In this document: one piece after another, positions 63,841-64,000 of the stretch
How the letters are laid out: every line of letters begins with the position of its first letter
Position numbering within the stretch: position 1 is the first letter of the stretch
From: JBBATK01 sp039810585
GTDB taxonomy: Bacteria; Bacteroidota; Ignavibacteria; Kapaibacteriales; NICIL-2
Direction: 5' to 3'
Assembly (NCBI GenBank): GCA_039810585.1
Contig: JBDHXF010000013.1
Location: 5,409 to 69,408 of the forward strand
Length of the DNA: 64,000 nucleotides
Translations under genes and position numbers: made by a program
The notes under the pieces: model-generated
Told to the model about the DNA's origin: nothing
The model's database searches: none
The model's input: the letters and a program-made list of their open reading frames with translations, nothing else

Positions 63841-64000
63841 AGGGTCCGAGAGGGTAACGGCGCAACTAAAGGGACGAAAATAGGCGATTTTCGGTCACCG
63901 ATTCTGTCAGCCAGCACGTGAACAGGAGACCGCCGAGACACGTTGCGGGCATGCGGTTGAAAACATTGCGCTTGAAAGAACAAAGGAAACCATAGCGGTT

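Overview
The window looks like a chromosomal segment of a bacterium in the Fibrobacterota-Chlorobiota-Bacteroidota (FCB) superphylum, possibly a Kapabacteria/Chlorobiota-like lineage. The evidence is: C-terminal sorting tails of the type IX secretion kind on three secreted proteins; candidate promoters of the Bacteroidota TTG-N-TAnnTTTG form; lipoproteins and OmpA-like envelope proteins; and mid-range base composition. The lineage is an inference, because no rRNA or other strong phylogenetic marker is present.

Layout. 0-9 kb holds housekeeping genes: the 3' end of hutI, a membrane metallophosphoesterase, an unusual UPF0598-hotdog fusion, ruvC, nuoJ-nuoK cut off from the rest of complex I, an AddB-type nuclease and riboflavin synthase. 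9-15 kb has a very large exported TraB/GumN-type protein and an M20 dipeptidase, followed by a tandem array with an exact 113-bp period and a palindromic core. 15-21 kb has tRNA-Pro(GGG), an AT-rich orphan membrane gene between two diverged ~190-bp direct repeats, an SRPBCC protein and two polytopic glycosyltransferase-like proteins. 21-29 kb holds secreted proteins (beta-helix, PKD/type IX cargo, BNR-repeat cargo), dispersed repeats and a small conserved-looking protein.

29.7-44.9 kb is the centrepiece: seven consecutive genes, each encoding an N-terminal TPR solenoid, a short charged coiled coil and a C-terminal class III adenylyl cyclase domain. Every junction overlaps by 4 nt (ATGA) or 1 nt (TGATG). 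The ribosome-binding site of each downstream gene lies inside the Leu-Glu codons at the conserved end of the preceding cyclase. The seventh gene, which has nothing to couple to, has lost that GGAG. Cyclase domains are nearly uniform and share long identical DNA tracts, while the TPR parts diverge. This fits a bank of sensors feeding one output, presumably cAMP. A related TPR protein at 55.3-57.3 kb has the same linker but a histidine-kinase output, and is interrupted by one in-frame TAA.

45-64 kb returns to envelope and accessory functions: an HtrA-like protease, lipoproteins, an OmpA-like protein, a sulfide:quinone-oxidoreductase-like flavoprotein followed by a 45-residue basic protein, an alpha/beta hydrolase, an AHSA1-type protein with paired operator-like palindromes, two divergent arylsulfotransferase-family proteins (one type IX cargo, one lipoprotein) and an FkbM methyltransferase. 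Small hairpin repeats are scattered between 47.7 and 49.7 kb. I see no transposase, phage gene, rRNA or CRISPR array.
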